From Plotosus lineatus (lineage: Eukaryota > Chordata > Actinopteri > Siluriformes > Plotosidae): 64,000 bases of DNA. Of this stretch, positions 43,430-55,540 are shown piece after piece. Location of the stretch: positions 55,103,501 to 55,167,500 of the forward strand of contig CM045731.1 of assembly GCA_024760905.1 (NCBI GenBank). The letters are read 5' to 3'. Every line of letters starts with the position of its first letter. Positions within the stretch are counted from its first letter, which is position 1. Under the pieces are notes generated by a model. It did not search any database, was not told where the DNA came from, and worked only from the letters and a program-made list of their open reading frames with translations. Both the position numbers and the translations under genes were made by a program.

Positions 43430-44113
43430 AAGTGAAGGAAAATCTTAAAAACAAGGCCAATTATGCAAAAAAACACAAAACAAAAACCAACCCAAAATCT
43501 CTTATCAAAACTAGTTACATTTTTGTGAAGTGCGTATCTGAGTGCGTGCGGGCGTGTCTGTATGCGTGTGTATTTATATTTATATTTTATTTACATCTTC
43601 TGCATTATTTTATTTTTAATTTTTAATTGTGATAAGCATTTATAACATTGAATATGTATTTATTGAAATTATATACACTTGAGGGCAGTGGTGGTCTAGT
43701 GGATAGGGCACAGGATCGCCCCCCCCCCCCCCCCCCCAGTCCGGCTAACTGGGTTATCAAATGCGGGCCATGTCTCTCACTGTCTATGGTGAGAGGCATG
43801 TAAAAGAACCATTGCTGACTTTCGTAAAGAGTAGGCTGCAAAGCCGTCACCGTGTTTCTGTCCCTTGCTAAAAAAGGGTTGTGACAGGAAGGACATCCAA
43901 CGTAAAAACTTTTGCCAAAATCAAATGTGCAAATCAGATGATTCACTGTGGCGACTCCCGAGAAAAGGGAAAAAGCCGAAAGGAAGAAAGAAATACACTT
44001 GTACGTATATATCAGTCGGGGGAGGGGGGTTATCCTACTTGGTGGATTTCGGTGGTTGCGACGGTATCTTGGTCCCAATTAACAGTGGAAAGTGAGGGAT
44101 CCCCGTATATGCA
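43430..44113 (+). repeat. Tigger/pogo-like remnant interrupted by a SINE
   Basis: Blocks 'gtgaagtgcgtatctgagtg', 'cattgaatatgtatttattg' and 'agtgagggatccccgta' match 14443-14540/17717-17800, 34490-34850 and 5470-5790. SINE B is inserted at 43682-43992. Confidence 0.5.
43682..43992 (+). repeat. tRNA-derived SINE, type B, full length
   Basis: Flanked by the 9-nt duplication 'atacacttg' (43673-43681 and 43993-44001). The head 'gcagtggtggtctagtggat' is an A-box match, but a poly-C run (43719-43738) has replaced the B-box region. Core follows, then the RTE 5'-UTR-like piece (about 43876-43932) and the RTE 3'-end piece (about 43937-43985). The clearest type B copy. Confidence 0.85.
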
Positions 44114-44116
44114 GTA

Positions 44117-44887
44117 TACTGTATTCAACATGCGAAGCGCCCAGGGCGCTTTAAAAATTGGAGTGAGTGGGCGCTTATTGAACTGGTTACCAGCGGAGTG
44201 GAAAGGTAAGTGTTCATCAAGGTGGAAAACATGAATAATAACAGGCGTTTTACTGGTGTTTGTGTTATTAATTTTGTGGTATCAACCAAACTACTTGCAT
44301 GAAAGCTGAAAACAATAAGAAAATGGCATTAATTTTAATAAAAGACCCCTTACTTTTCCTTCCTGGTGCTGTTCCTTTAAACATTTTCCAGGAAGTAAAA
44401 TCGAGTCAGTCAACATAAACAAAAGCACATGGCCAGGAACGTCTTTAAATTGATGAAGTTAATGAGCAGCAGAAAAATACTCATCACTTTCTGATAGGTC
44501 CATATCTGGCTCATCGCTCCATTCATTCCGAGCATACCATAGTTTTGCTTTAGCAGTTTCTAATGGTTCCTCTTGTTGGACATTTACCAAGAGAACACAG
44601 CAAAATATTTTCCTGTTTTTTAAAGCACAACGAAACGATCAAATGTGTTGTTACTGATGGACATTATAGACATTCCCCAGTGGCAGGGGGTCTTGAAATA
44701 CCGTATAAACTCACTCTTTCAGGCAGTGAACGCCTCATTTTACGATTACAGAGACTGCTCGAATAAAAATTGGGAAGTTTGATCTAGCATTTTGTTCCCA
44801 GTACACATGGGCGGTTATTAGATGTAAGATTAACACTGGGAGGGGGGGTGCTTATTGGAACAGGGAACATTTTTACGTTGAATACAG
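44117..44887. mobile_element. TIR element, inverted relative of 36426-37266
   Basis: Ends 'actgtattcaacatgcgaag' and 'acgttgaatacagt' are inverted. Shared internal blocks: 'gacattccccagtggcaggg', 'aggaacgtctttaaattgat', 'tttctgataggtccatatct'. Confidence 0.6.
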
Positions 44888-44899
44888 TAGGTATGTGTG

Positions 44900-46160
44900 T
44901 GTGTGTGTGTATATATATAATATAAATATAAATTAAATTTATTTTTTTGGTGAACGATTGTTCATACTAAACATGCTAGGATTAGCCCAAGGCTTATTAG
45001 CATAATGTGTTCATAAGAGTATTGGATTAAACAAAAAACATTTATAAAGCAAAGGCTGCTGTTTTGAGATTTTGGATAAGACCGGAGGGGGAGGCTAAAA
45101 CATGACACTCAACATTTTTGTCACACCCAGACAAAAAGGAAGGACAATAATTTTTAGTAAGGAACTTATCAGTAGGATAGCAATAGATGACTATTATTTT
45201 GATCATGTTAGCATTGATGAAACTATCTGATCAGACACCGTTACTAACCGGGATGCTGTGACAGTCTGCCGGGTTTCCAATATTCTGGTGTTTCATTTTC
45301 GAGTCCCCAACAAGGATAAGAAGAATGACTTGATTGGTGCTTGAGCCTTAAGATGTCAGTTAGTGCTGTTTGAAGTTGCTGCTTTCCTGCTCAGAAACTA
45401 TTATTTCATAAATATTTTGAACTTATGTCATGCATTTGTCACACCTGCATTCTTCTACCAAGTGTGTATGCTAGTATAATTCCACCACACCTCAATGGTG
45501 TGGTCTATTGTTGGCAGTTAAGTGCCATTGGGACCTGGTGATCCTTGCAAGTAAGGCTGCAGGGACTGGATTTTCCTGCTTACATTCTTGTTAATGATTA
45601 TTTGAAAAGCTTCCAGCTTTGGTGGATATAATCCTCTGGTTTGGCTAGAACATATCTGCGTGTTAAGTGTGTCACATGGCATAACACATGTCATGTTTAA
45701 GGTTTAAGATACATACTGGTGCTGATCTGACAGAAGGTCAGTTGTAGAGTTTTAATTTCTTTTTTCATTTTTTATTCGAGGATATGAAAACCTAATTGTT
45801 GCTCTGTACTTCTCACCTTTTCTAATTAGCAGCAAACTGGTGTTAGCTGGATGTTTGTGTTTAATGTTGTTGTTGGTCTAAGCTGCACTGAGAATCAACT
45901 CTGTCAGCAATTATGATGGGGTGGCTGTATGTACATTTAAATCTACAGGTCATATGGGGTTAGTATTCAAGGATGTCCTCTGAAATGGGCAGAACAATTG
46001 GTAATGCTCAACTTGAGAGCAGGCTCCATATCCCACTGTTTCGTTATCACTCTGGCATGATGTCCTGCCAGTGTGCCACATGACCCACACACTGTAATGT
46101 CTCAAAGAGGTGAGAACTACCACTCTGGACCATCCCACCACTACGTGCACATTTTTGACT
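44900..46160. other. Unassigned sequence, possible intron
   Basis: No gene, RNA or repeat family of the window recognised; reading frames are short and unconvincing. Confidence 0.4.
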
Positions 46161-46164
46161 TTGG

Positions 46165-46350
46165 ACTTTTACACCTGAACCAACTGGCAAGTCAGGCTGG
46201 AGCTTACACTGGTTTCTGTATTGTCAGGTAATTAGAACTGGAAAGCTGGTCACTCCGAGTCAGCTGAGATAGGCTCCAACATCCCCGCTTAAGCCTACTA
46301 ATGTCACGGGAAGGCTTTAGCCTGTCTCAGCTAACGCTGACTGACTTGGG
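46165..46350. repeat. Decayed SINE tails, head to head
   Basis: 'gagtcagctgagataggctc' (46256) on the plus strand and its near inverse 'agcctgtctcagctaacgct' (46318) suggest two facing SINE tails. Confidence 0.45.
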
Positions 46351-46409
46351 GTACACCCTATACAGCTAGTCAGTTTGTTGCTCGGCCAACACACATACCA
46401 TTGGCTATA

Positions 46410-47394
46410 CAGACAGTCGAGGAGCGAGTGTTGCGTACGACAGTTGTTTGCGCTGCTGGCAGCGCCAGCATCTTAAAAGGCCAAGCAGGACATGATGCAG
46501 CTTCACGTTCTAACTGCTCAGAGCAAATCTATTCATCTACTTTCAATGCCACGTCACTGTGGCGCGAAGTGGAGAGCCAATCCTTTCAGTGTGCGGGCGG
46601 TCCGATACCTTGAAACTTTAATTTTATTGGACTCGCACGCTGCAGTGTTTGTGACAGGAAGTGCGTCCTAAGTTTTGGCAATCAGCTGGTCTGCAGGTTG
46701 AAATTTTTCCATGTCTGTCCATTTGTGTTTGCTTGCCAGCTGTGCTTGGCTTTGTGGAAATGAGCTGATCAAAACGAGGGAAATTGATCTCTTTACTCAA
46801 AAACAACACAAGCAGTCTGTGGCTGCTGTTATAATCCAATAAAGTTAGAGTTTGAAGATGTCGGACCCGCCCACACACTGGAGTACAGATAGGATTGGCT
46901 CTCCGCTGCTCGCCACAGTGACGTAGAATTGAAAATAGATGTGTAGATTTAAATGCGTGAGCTTTATTCATCTTTTTTTTGTTTGTTTTACTTGATGGCT
47001 TTTTTTGTATTTTTATTTAAATGACAATGAAATTGTGTATTTGTTTTCTGTTAAGAAAGGCCACCTGATTTATCTGAGAGCCAGATACGGTCATCAAAAC
47101 AGCCACATCTGGCTCGCGAGCCATAGGTTCCCAACCCCTGATCTTATGGTGTACATTTATAGAGTATAGGTACAGTATTTACATTTGCAGATTCCATAGT
47201 GTGCTTAAGTAAACGTTTTTTGTAATGTAATCATTGAAATATATGGAATAGGGTACTTTAGACCAGTGTTCCCCTCCCCATTAGTCCGTTAAACTGAGGC
47301 ACGAGTGTATTTGGATGGAAAGTCGACATGCGACCAGATCGCTTTACGACCGGTCTGTCGAAACCAAAAGCAGTCGTAAGTCGACGACTGTCTG
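46410..47394. mobile_element. Composite pogo-like TIR element carrying hAT sequence
   Basis: Ends 'cagacagtcgaggagcg' and 'agtcgacgactgtctg', with TA on both sides (46408-46409 and 47395-47396). Inside is inverted-repeat sequence (46500-46640 against 46800-46950) and, at about 47155, the outer end of the hAT family seen at 11027 in inverse orientation. The relative at 62254-63306 shares both the ends and the interior. Confidence 0.65.
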
Positions 47395-47429
47395 TAGTTA
47401 CATTGGACAGCACGGAGTACAAGGGGAAC

Positions 47430-47520
47430 ACACAATTAGCCTAATATGCATATCTTTGGACTGTCTGAGGAAATCAGAGCCCCTGGAGGAAACCCATGCA
47501 AGCACGGGGAGGTATTTGCT
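47430..47520 (-). repeat. SINE body fragment
   Basis: Minus-strand match to the body block around the 'cagtccaaagacatgc' and 'gggtttcctcc' motifs. Confidence 0.5.
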
Positions 47521-47873
47521 CATTTTAAGTAAAATTCTTCTTGGCTATACCAGTAATGATGTTACACCTATGAAACTAATTACATATATGGTAATCAGCC
47601 ATTGGGCAACAATATAAGGTGTAGGTGGTGTTGGGTCGTGTCTTGCAATGATGTGACAGAGTTCCTGATACCAGTTAAACCAGTATGACTGCAATCCAGG
47701 CTTGATTAGTCTGCTGACATGTGTTTTTGATATTTTACTGGGGAAACTCTTTTGACATTAAATTGATATAGATACAACATTAAAAATATTTTAAGTCCCA
47801 CTCAAAAAAAATTTTCAAATAGCAAACAAACAGATAATTGAAGGCATGTAAAAGATTTGAAATTGTTTTTCAG

Positions 47874-47998
47874 GATTTTCTGTGAAAATTAAGTGCTCCA
47901 AGTCCCACTCGTCAACATGGCGACCTCGGCTTCACAGGTTGGCGTGGTTGAAGGCGGTGAAAACAACGAGTTCAGCGACATCATCAAGTGTCGAGCAG
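47874..47998 (+). CDS. First coding exon of an unidentified gene
   Basis: The acceptor 'ttgaaattgtttttcag' ends at 47873 and a strong donor GCAG/GTGGGTGA follows 47998. The ATG at 47917 is in good Kozak context (A at -3, G at +4). The coding part is 82 nt (27 codons plus one base, phase 1), with N-terminus beginning 'MATSASQVGVVEGGENNEFS'. Base composition is distinctly coding-like (GC-rich, CpG-containing) in AT-rich, repeat-filled surroundings. The likely upstream non-coding exon is in the CpG island at 26.6-27.2 kb. Downstream exons are not in the window or not recognised. I do not recognise the protein. Confidence 0.6.
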
Positions 47999-48000
47999 GT

Positions 48001-48344
48001 GGGTGACCTTGTGGGTTGCATTCATTAAAAAAAAAAAACAAAAACTAATTTTATTGGCTGTTTGTTTCGGATAATCTGTGACAGTGTCAGAAGTGTCTAA
48101 TATATTCAGCAGAGAGGAGTAAGAGACAATGAGTGAGTGTATCTAACTGTGTGTGTGCCCATAATCTGTAATACAATAACACAGTTACGGTTGCTAAGAT
48201 TTTGTAAGGCGGTGTAACACAAGGTTGAGTCATTGGCTGAATTTCAAGGTAGCACTGTGTATCTCCTTTTGCTTTCAAAGGCCTTCTTCTGTCCCTTGTT
48301 GATCAATGGAGGAGTCAAAAAAAAAAAAAAACCAGTCTGAACAA
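48001..48344. other. Probable intron sequence
   Basis: Directly after the splice donor. Nothing recognised apart from short A-runs. Confidence 0.4.
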
Positions 48345-48655
48345 AGAATCTGTCGAAGGTGCTGGGTTTGTATCCCGAGCTCAAGAGGAGTGTTTGCATG
48401 TTCTTCCTGTACCTGTGTGGGTCTCCTGTGTGTACTCCGGTTTCCTTCTACAGTCCAAAGACCTTCAAATAGGATAATTGGCAGTTCCAGATTGCCCTTG
48501 GGTATGAGTATGAATGTTTTGTGTGTGTGTATTGGCCCTGCAATGGTCTGGCAAGCTTCTCCGTGTGCACCTACCTTTGCCCAGCATCAGCTGAGATAGG
48601 CACCACTCAATCTGTGACCCAAACAGGATAAAGCCGTTTGGAAAGTGAGTGAATA
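48345..48655 (+). repeat. tRNA-derived SINE
   Basis: Body 'gtttgcatgttcttcctg', 'cagtccaaagacctt' and tail 'atcagctgagataggcacca'. The head is eroded but a B-box remnant ('gggtttgtatccc') is at 48364. Confidence 0.7.
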
Positions 48656-48898
48656 TAAATTATGTACATATTTGGATGTATTTTTACAGAGTAGGGTGTG
48701 GTGCCATTTACAAACCATTACATATAATGAAAAAAATGAATCTGAAATTCTAGAAAATGCCGTTACTTTATTTCTACATTTTTAACCCTCTTTTAACCAA
48801 GTTCCATTTTAATGTTTTAAAATTATTTCCTCAGGGTGAATTGATTTTGATTGTGGGATAGTATTTGAAAAAAAAAAAGAAACAAAAAATATGTGCTG

Positions 48899-49045
48899 TT
48901 CTTCTTTTCCTTTCGGCTTTTCCCTTCAGGGGTCGCCACAGCGAATCATCTGCCTCCATCTCACCCTATCCTTTGCATCTTCTCTTATACCAGCTACCTT
49001 CATGTCCTGTTTCACCACATCCATGAATCGTCTCTTTGGTGTGCT
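48899..49045 (-). repeat. RTE LINE, 3' end fragment
   Basis: Minus-strand 3' terminus: 'cctttcggcttttcccttca', 'gtcgccacagcgaatcatct' and about 90 bases of the C-terminal coding end. Confidence 0.8.
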
Positions 49046-49049
49046 GTTA

Positions 49050-49985
49050 ACCCTTTCATTTCACGTATCATATATGCTGCACTGATAGAGAGACTAATAG
49101 AGGGTATGAGCCATAATGTTCATCAGATGTCCACACGGAGATGACATTTCCTTATAAACATGTCAAGTTATAATAATCTAATTGTAACTGGTGGTTTCTG
49201 CTGTAGTTTAATTATTTGTTTATTATTGAAGATCATTTGAGTTACCTTCATGCATTGTATAAATAATTATTGAAAAGGTTCAAATACAAGCAAGCACAAA
49301 ACTCTGACAAATGAAAACAAATGAATTGAAATTAAAGAACCAACAACGAGTTCAAAGAAAATGGAGTGCAGTTCTGTATCCAGATTTGTGGCCCATGTTC
49401 ACAGTTCACTCTTGGTGTGTGTGCTGTCGCTCTGCAGGATCTGCAGCAGAGCAGAATAATTTGCAATAGTGTTTTCAGGTTGAGGCCCGACTTAGGGTGC
49501 ATTTATTCTCTCTGTGTGGGTTGGGAATGCTTCGGCCATCCCTGGGCTGGAATTTCTCCACCAGTCTGGATTTATGATGCTTTTCTCCACCACAATGGCT
49601 TTTTCTTTTCTTTTTTTGGTCCAGGGCACTGGTTGCCTGGTTACGGTCAAAAGTAAAATTTTCCTGTGTGTGTGTGATGATTCAGCTACTTTAGCAGAAC
49701 ACTTATTTTAATTTCCAACCAAAGGAGCACCCAGTGACCCTTTCTTATTTCTGTGATACCAATGCTGACATTTCCAGCAGTTAAAAACCTAATGAGCTCC
49801 ACTTCACATACAACTACTTGCCATGTTTCCAAAGGCCTAAGTTTTATATTTACTTATCGTTCAAATAATTTTGCCTAATCAGAACACATTCGCTGTAGAC
49901 AAATCATATACATTTCTACATTGTTATGTATTTAGCATTTGGTTAACCAATATCCCACCGAAGCATTAGCAGCATTTATTAGCAA
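49050..49985. other. Unassigned sequence, probable intron
   Basis: Nothing recognised. A frame at 49366-49656 lacks splice-site or protein-family support. Confidence 0.35.
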
Positions 49986-49987
49986 TA

Positions 49988-50512
49988 CAGGTAGTATTCG
50001 ACTTCCGACTACATTTGGTTCTGACCAACAGGTTTTAAGACGGTTTGGACGCAAGTCGGGTCTGTACATGTATACATGTATGACTACTAGTATGTACTGT
50101 ATACTTTTCTACAAGTTCATCTCAAAATTTTGTTTGCAATCTTTTTATCTTTCTTTAAACGTTAATATATGGCGGAGGAGAAAGACAAGTTTACATGTAT
50201 TTTCAACCTAATGCGTCTGTTTACAAAGGATATGGTGGAAGAGTCCCTTCTCATGAATCAGTTCATGGTTCAAGAGTCGACTCCAGAGCAGAACCGAAGT
50301 CATTGTTCAGCTCAGAAAGAGGAAGAGTATGTAAATACATGTACATGGTTTAGCCATTTGATCCTCACAAATAGTGTTGAATCAGCTCGGCTTGGCTGAT
50401 GTTCACATACATGATACCCATGTATATCAGCTATTTATTATTATTTTTGTCATGGGTGGTTGTAAAGTCGAACAGTCGGTTGTTGTGCAGGTCGTAAGTT
50501 GACGACTACCTG
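49988..50512. mobile_element. Pogo-like TIR element (caggtagt...cgac family)
   Basis: Ends 'caggtagtattcgacttccg' and 'cgtaagttgacgactacctg' are inverted, with TA on both sides (49986-49987 and 50513-50514). 525 bp, no transposase. Two short frames near 50169-50399 are not recognised. Confidence 0.75.
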
Positions 50513-50859
50513 TATTAATAACAACCTTCTCAGAACTCGTACTCCCTTTTTTGGCCTTTCTTAAACCTCCTCATGTTTTTCACACCATCTTGTGAAATTA
50601 ATCTGCATTTCATTTACTTAACATGCTAACACTGTTGTTTGTTCACAGCTGGAGTTCAAATCCTCTCAGAAGTTGATAGTTTTGTACAATAATGTAATAA
50701 ATATGGAGGATCCCATAAAATTTCTTTTAGCACTTGATGCTAAGTGTTACCAGGCTGTCATAACGTACTTAATACTGAGGTTAATGTTGACAATTTGTTT
50801 TTTTTCCAGTTTCCATCCTAATAATGTTTTAATTTTTTTATGTTAAGACAACTAAGTTT

Positions 50860-51135
50860 TAGGGTTTCAAACCACACTGTCAATGGTTGTCAGTCCTGTC
50901 CCTCCAGTGCACCTAACTGGGTTATCAAAGGCCGAACATGTCTCTCACTGTCTATGGTGAGGGGTTCATGTACAAGAGCCATTACTGGCTTTCATCATGC
51001 CGTCAGTGTGTTTTTGCCCTGCAGTGACCTGGAGAGCTGTCCAGGGTATACTCTGTCTTTGCCCAGAGATGGCTGAGATAGGCACCAGCCTCCCCACAAC
51101 CCTAATTAGGATTAAGCAGTTCAGAAAATTAATGA
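50860..51135 (+). repeat. tRNA-derived SINE, type A
   Basis: Core 'taactgggttatcaaaggcc' and tail 'ccctaattaggattaagcag'. The head retains 'gggtttcaaacc'. Confidence 0.75.
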
Positions 51136-51212
51136 AGACAACCAAGTGTAACAATATTGTAATTAATTAGTGATTTCTGAATTAAATATCGAAGGTTTTT
51201 ATTTTTTTAAAT

Positions 51213-51722
51213 CTTCTTTTCCTTTGAGCTCTTCCCGTCAGGGGTCGCCACAGCAAATGATCTGCCTCCATCTCACGCTGTCCTCTGCATCTTCTTCTCT
51301 TACTCCAACGACCTTCATGTCTTCCTTCACCACATCCATGAATCTTCTTCTCTTTGGTCTTCCTCTAGGCCTTCTGCCTGGTAGTTCCAACCTCAGCATC
51401 CTACTACCAATATACTCACTATCCCTCCTCTGTACATGTCCAAACCATCTCAATCTAGCCTCTCTGACTTTGTCTCCAAAAACTCTTATATGGGCTGTCC
51501 CTCTGATGTACTCATTCCTGATCCTATCCATCCTCGTTATTCCCAGAGAGAACCTCAACATTTTCATCTTCGCTACTTCCAGCTCTGCCTCCTGTCTTGT
51601 CCTCAGCGCCACTGTTTCTAAACCATACAACATTGCTGGCCTCAACACCGTCTTGTACATTTTTCCTTTCATTCTTGCCAATGCTCTCCTATCGCACATC
51701 ACACCGGACACTTTTCTCCAAC
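51213..51722 (-). mobile_element. RTE LINE, 3' fragment
   Basis: Minus-strand C-terminal frame from 51711 to 51238 with no stop: 'RMKGKMYKTVLRPAMLYGLE', 'LRWFGHVQRRDSEYIG', 'RMLRLELPGRRPRGRPKRRR'. 5'-truncated at about 51722. The open frame suggests a fairly recent insertion. Confidence 0.85.
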
Positions 51723-52640
51723 CAAAATATATTATTATATTTTATTTCCATGGCCATTGTGCATTTAAGGATTGCATAGCAATGAGCATTGTGCTAATTG
51801 TAGCTATATAGGGGTGTTTATTTGAGATTTACAAACCTATATCTGAGGTAAATGTGGACATGCATGTTTTATATTTGTCTCTGGTGAAGGTTTAACACAT
51901 GACTATCAATTCACTTATTTATCAGTTACCTCATGTTTGACGTCCATATCTTCTGGTTGCTTAGCAACAGTGGGGTTCTGTGGAATAGTGAAAATGAGGT
52001 TTGTTTTTCGGCTGATATGAAGACCTCGGACTGGCTTATACTTGGTAGTGGTGGTGGGGGTGCTGTGTGTGTGTGTGTGTGTGTCCTTTACAGAATGTAG
52101 ATCATCCACTATTTCAACACCCTACCTCTATACACACATACAATATCTCCCATCATTATTCTCTTGTTTTCTCTCTGTCTCGCTTTCCCTCTCTCACTCT
52201 CTCTTCCTTCTCCTATTCTTTCTATTCTGACTCTGCAATCTGAACAGGAAGTGCCCCCAATCGACTTCCTTCTTGTTTTTCCTGTAATTGTGTCCTAGAA
52301 ATCCAGTCATAACAAAATACAAGCCTCTTCATATAGCTTTAGGGATTTATTGAGCTATGATTGTCATCTTTGAGGAAATTATCTCTACTCATCTTATTCT
52401 GATAATGAGGGGCGGGTTATAACTCGTCTGCTATAAATAACATTTACGCAATTTTTCTTTTCAGCCCAGATGATGTCATGACATGTTTGATGCTTGATGT
52501 TTTGCTTTCTTGGTTTTGGCTAATTGTGCTAACTTGGTTGGGAAGCTTGTGGCTAGCATACACCGATAAGTGTACACAGTCTAGCAAACATGCCCTCCTA
52601 CTATAAACCTCAGTGTGTTGTTTAGCAACTCAATGACACA
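51723..52640. other. Unassigned sequence with short (GT)n
   Basis: (GT)n at 52063-52083 and a CT-rich stretch near 52170-52220. No gene recognised. Confidence 0.4.
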
Positions 52641-52675
52641 TGCTTAGGTAGTTTCTGACAGGAAATGATGTCACT

Positions 52676-52925
52676 AACTGAATTGCCGAACCGCTTAGTC
52701 CTACTTTGATCTCAGGAAGGCTGGATCCCATCTCAGCCAACACTGGGTGATGGCAGGGAATAACTCGCCAGACTAACACATGACAAACACATGCAACACA
52801 CTTACTGACGTTCATGTCTAGTTGCAATCTGGAACAGCCAGTTGGCCTGATTCCACGTTAGAGGAAACCAGATTACCCGGAGGAAATCCATGAAGGCACA
52901 GGGAGAACATACAAACTCTTTATTA
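52676..52925 (-). repeat. tRNA-derived SINE, decayed
   Basis: Minus-strand tail 'gaaccgcttagtcctacttt' and body 'agaggaaaccagattacccg', 'agggagaacatacaaactct'. Confidence 0.65.
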
Positions 52926-53220
52926 CTAATTGTCTTGGAAACTTGCTTATATAGCTTTAGTAAGCAAGTAATGTGACGCAACAAACATGTCTTTGCCTAC
53001 CAAAAGGATTCAGTGTACGAGAATTGTCTGTTCAATATTGTGCTGGATTATAACTCAATCGAACACTGTTGAAGTACATAATTTATTTGTTTAACACCTT
53101 TTATTGCCATCCAAGTCTCAGTACGTGAAGGATTTCGGGAAACAGTCTTGTTCTTTTGGCTGGCTGTTTTACCAGGGCACAGTGTAAAATGAGCCAGGCT
53201 AGGCCCATTGCCCCTACTAG

Positions 53221-53221
<1 letters not shown>

Positions 53222-53256
<35 letters not shown>
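53222..53256. repeat. (CA)n microsatellite
   Basis: Pure CA run. CT/CA-rich low-complexity sequence also fills 53590-53930. Confidence 0.9.
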
Positions 53257-53257
<1 letters not shown>

Positions 53258-53942
53258 TCACTTGCTCACTCAGATGAAGAAGAGACAGCCAAGTTTAAAA
53301 AATAAAAAGCACTGGGTTGTTGAGGTGCCCCAGCATCAGTAAGAGGCCCAGCATCAACACCTTCATCATTGGCCCCCACTCACCTGTCTGACCTCCTGCA
53401 GAGCATTCTGGGAAAGGGTCAGAGGTCAGATGGGTCTGTGACAATGCTGTTAACACAGGGTGACAGTTTCAACAGAGCTGGAACTTCCCCTTTTGTTCTT
53501 TGAAACAGAGACTGTGTGTGTGTGTGTGTGTTATGTGAAACCATGAAAAATAAAATAGTGGCACACATAATGGACTTGCATTCAAGGGGATCTAGTTACA
53601 TCCGCACACACATACACACACTTAGTCGCTCACACACTCTCTCTTTAACACACACACACACCGCTCTCCCTCTCTTTCTCTCCAATATACACACACACTC
53701 GCACTTTCTCTGTCTCTAATACAGACACACATTGACTCATACACCCTCTCTCTTTCTTCTCCTCTCTTTCTCTCACACAGACACTCACAAATACACATGC
53801 ATACTCTCTCTCATACATTGTCATACACCCTCTCTTTCTGTCCTTGTCTCATACTCTCTCTCTCTCTCTCTAACACACACCGCACACGCGCACTCCCACT
53901 CTGTCTCTGCTGTTCTAATACACACTCATAGACATAGTGTCT

Positions 53943-54535
53943 TCTTTCTTTCTTTTCCTTTCGGCTGTTCCCTTCAGGGGTCACCGCAGCAAATGATCTG
54001 CCTCCATCTCACCATATCCTCTGCATCTTCTACTCTTACTTCAACTACCTTCATGTCCGCCTTCACCACATCCATAAATATTCTCTTTGGTCTTCTTCTG
54101 GCTGGCAGTTCCAACCTCAGCATCCTACTACAAATATATTCAGTATCCCTCCTCTGTACATGTCCAAACCATCTCAATCTAGCCTCACTGACTTTGTCTC
54201 CATAACCTCTAACATGTTCCGTCCCTCTGATGTACTTATTCCTGATCCTACCCATCCTTGTTACTCCCAGAGAGAACCTCAACATTTTCATCTCCGCTAC
54301 CTCCAGCTCTGCCTCCTGCCTTTTCCTCAGTGCCACTGTTTCTAAACCATACAACATTGCTGGCCTCAACACCGTCTTGTACATTTTCCTTTCATTCTTG
54401 CTGATACTCTCCTATCACACATTACACCGGATACTTTTCTCCAACCATTCCAACCAGCCTGCACACGTTTCTTCACCTCTTTTCCACACTCTCCATTGCT
54501 CTGGATTGTTGAGCCTAAGTACTTAAAATCCTCCT
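53943..54535 (-). mobile_element. RTE LINE, 3' fragment
   Basis: Minus strand, 3' end at left ('cctttcggctgttcccttca'). The C-terminal frame 54384-53974 is open: 'MYKTVLRPAMLYGLETVALR', 'RWFGHVQRRDTEYI'. 5'-truncated near 54535. Confidence 0.85.
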
Positions 54536-55004
54536 TTACTTGTCCCTGGAAGGAAGTATCAATTTTTATAATTCTGATATTTATTTTAAGAATGAAATGG
54601 TTTCATTTTGGTTACTGACGTTAAAGTTTGATCCTCAGCAGTTTAAATATCTGGTTAATTACAACTTCATAAACAATTACATAACTGATGATTTTACACA
54701 AGGAGAGCGAGCATGTTGACGCAGATTTCTAAATTTGTTTTCTAGCTACGAATTTCATTAGTGGGAACGAAAGCTCAACATTGCTGCTGTAGTGCATTAT
54801 TATTATTGTTGTTGTAATAATAATAATAATAATAATAATAGTAGTAATTATTTTACTTTTCAGCTCTTGGTCAACAAGCTGTGCAGCTTTGTTACCATGG
54901 TGTTGATAAACAAGTAAATGGTTCTCATTCACGTTGCAGCAGGATCATCATTAAGCACAGAACGAGTTGATGCACTCAAGATTTATGTGCAAGATCTACG
55001 TTAG
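54536..55004. other. Unassigned sequence with (AAT)n
   Basis: (AAT)n at 54816-54840. Otherwise nothing recognised. Confidence 0.4.
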
Positions 55005-55300
55005 CATAACAGTTAGCATGTCTGCCTCAAAACAGAAGGTTCTGGGATCAAATTTCAGGCTTGACAAGGACGATTCTGTGAAGAGTTTGTAGGTTCTGTC
55101 TGTGTTTATGTGGGTTTACTCTGGTTATCTTCGACATGTACATTTAGTCTAAAGGACTGTGATAGTGTGAAAGGTTGTGTGTGGGTGTGTTGCCCTGCAA
55201 TGATTTGGTGAGCTGTTCAGGGTATATCAGCCTGCACTCAGTGGGCAGAGATGGGTTCCAACTGCAGCACAACCTTAATAAAATTAAGCAGGTTGACGAA
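55005..55300 (+). repeat. tRNA-derived SINE, decayed
   Basis: Head 'cataacagttagcatgtctg', body 'gagtttgtaggttctgtctg' and tail 'cagagatgggttccaactgc'. Confidence 0.65.
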
Positions 55301-55481
55301 TAAGTGATAGTCTTGGTGTTTTGCCATTGTGGAGAACCAGCGGGCAGTTTGGGAAACATGTTCAGGTCCACTGGTGGGCATTTCTTGTGTATTGAGTCAC
55401 ATTTTGCCGATTCATTGTGTCTGAAAACCCATTCTCAAGATTTCTCTCACAACGTACTCATCCACCAGTCATGCAGTAGTG

Positions 55482-55482
55482 T

Positions 55483-55539
<57 letters not shown>
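55482..55539. repeat. (GT)n microsatellite
   Basis: GT run of nearly 60 bases with one interruption. Confidence 0.95.

Positions 55540-55540
<1 letters not shown>

Noticed and set aside
49366..49656. 96-codon plus-strand frame in the putative intron
   Set aside because: No splice sites, no recognised domain, and composition like the surrounding non-coding DNA.
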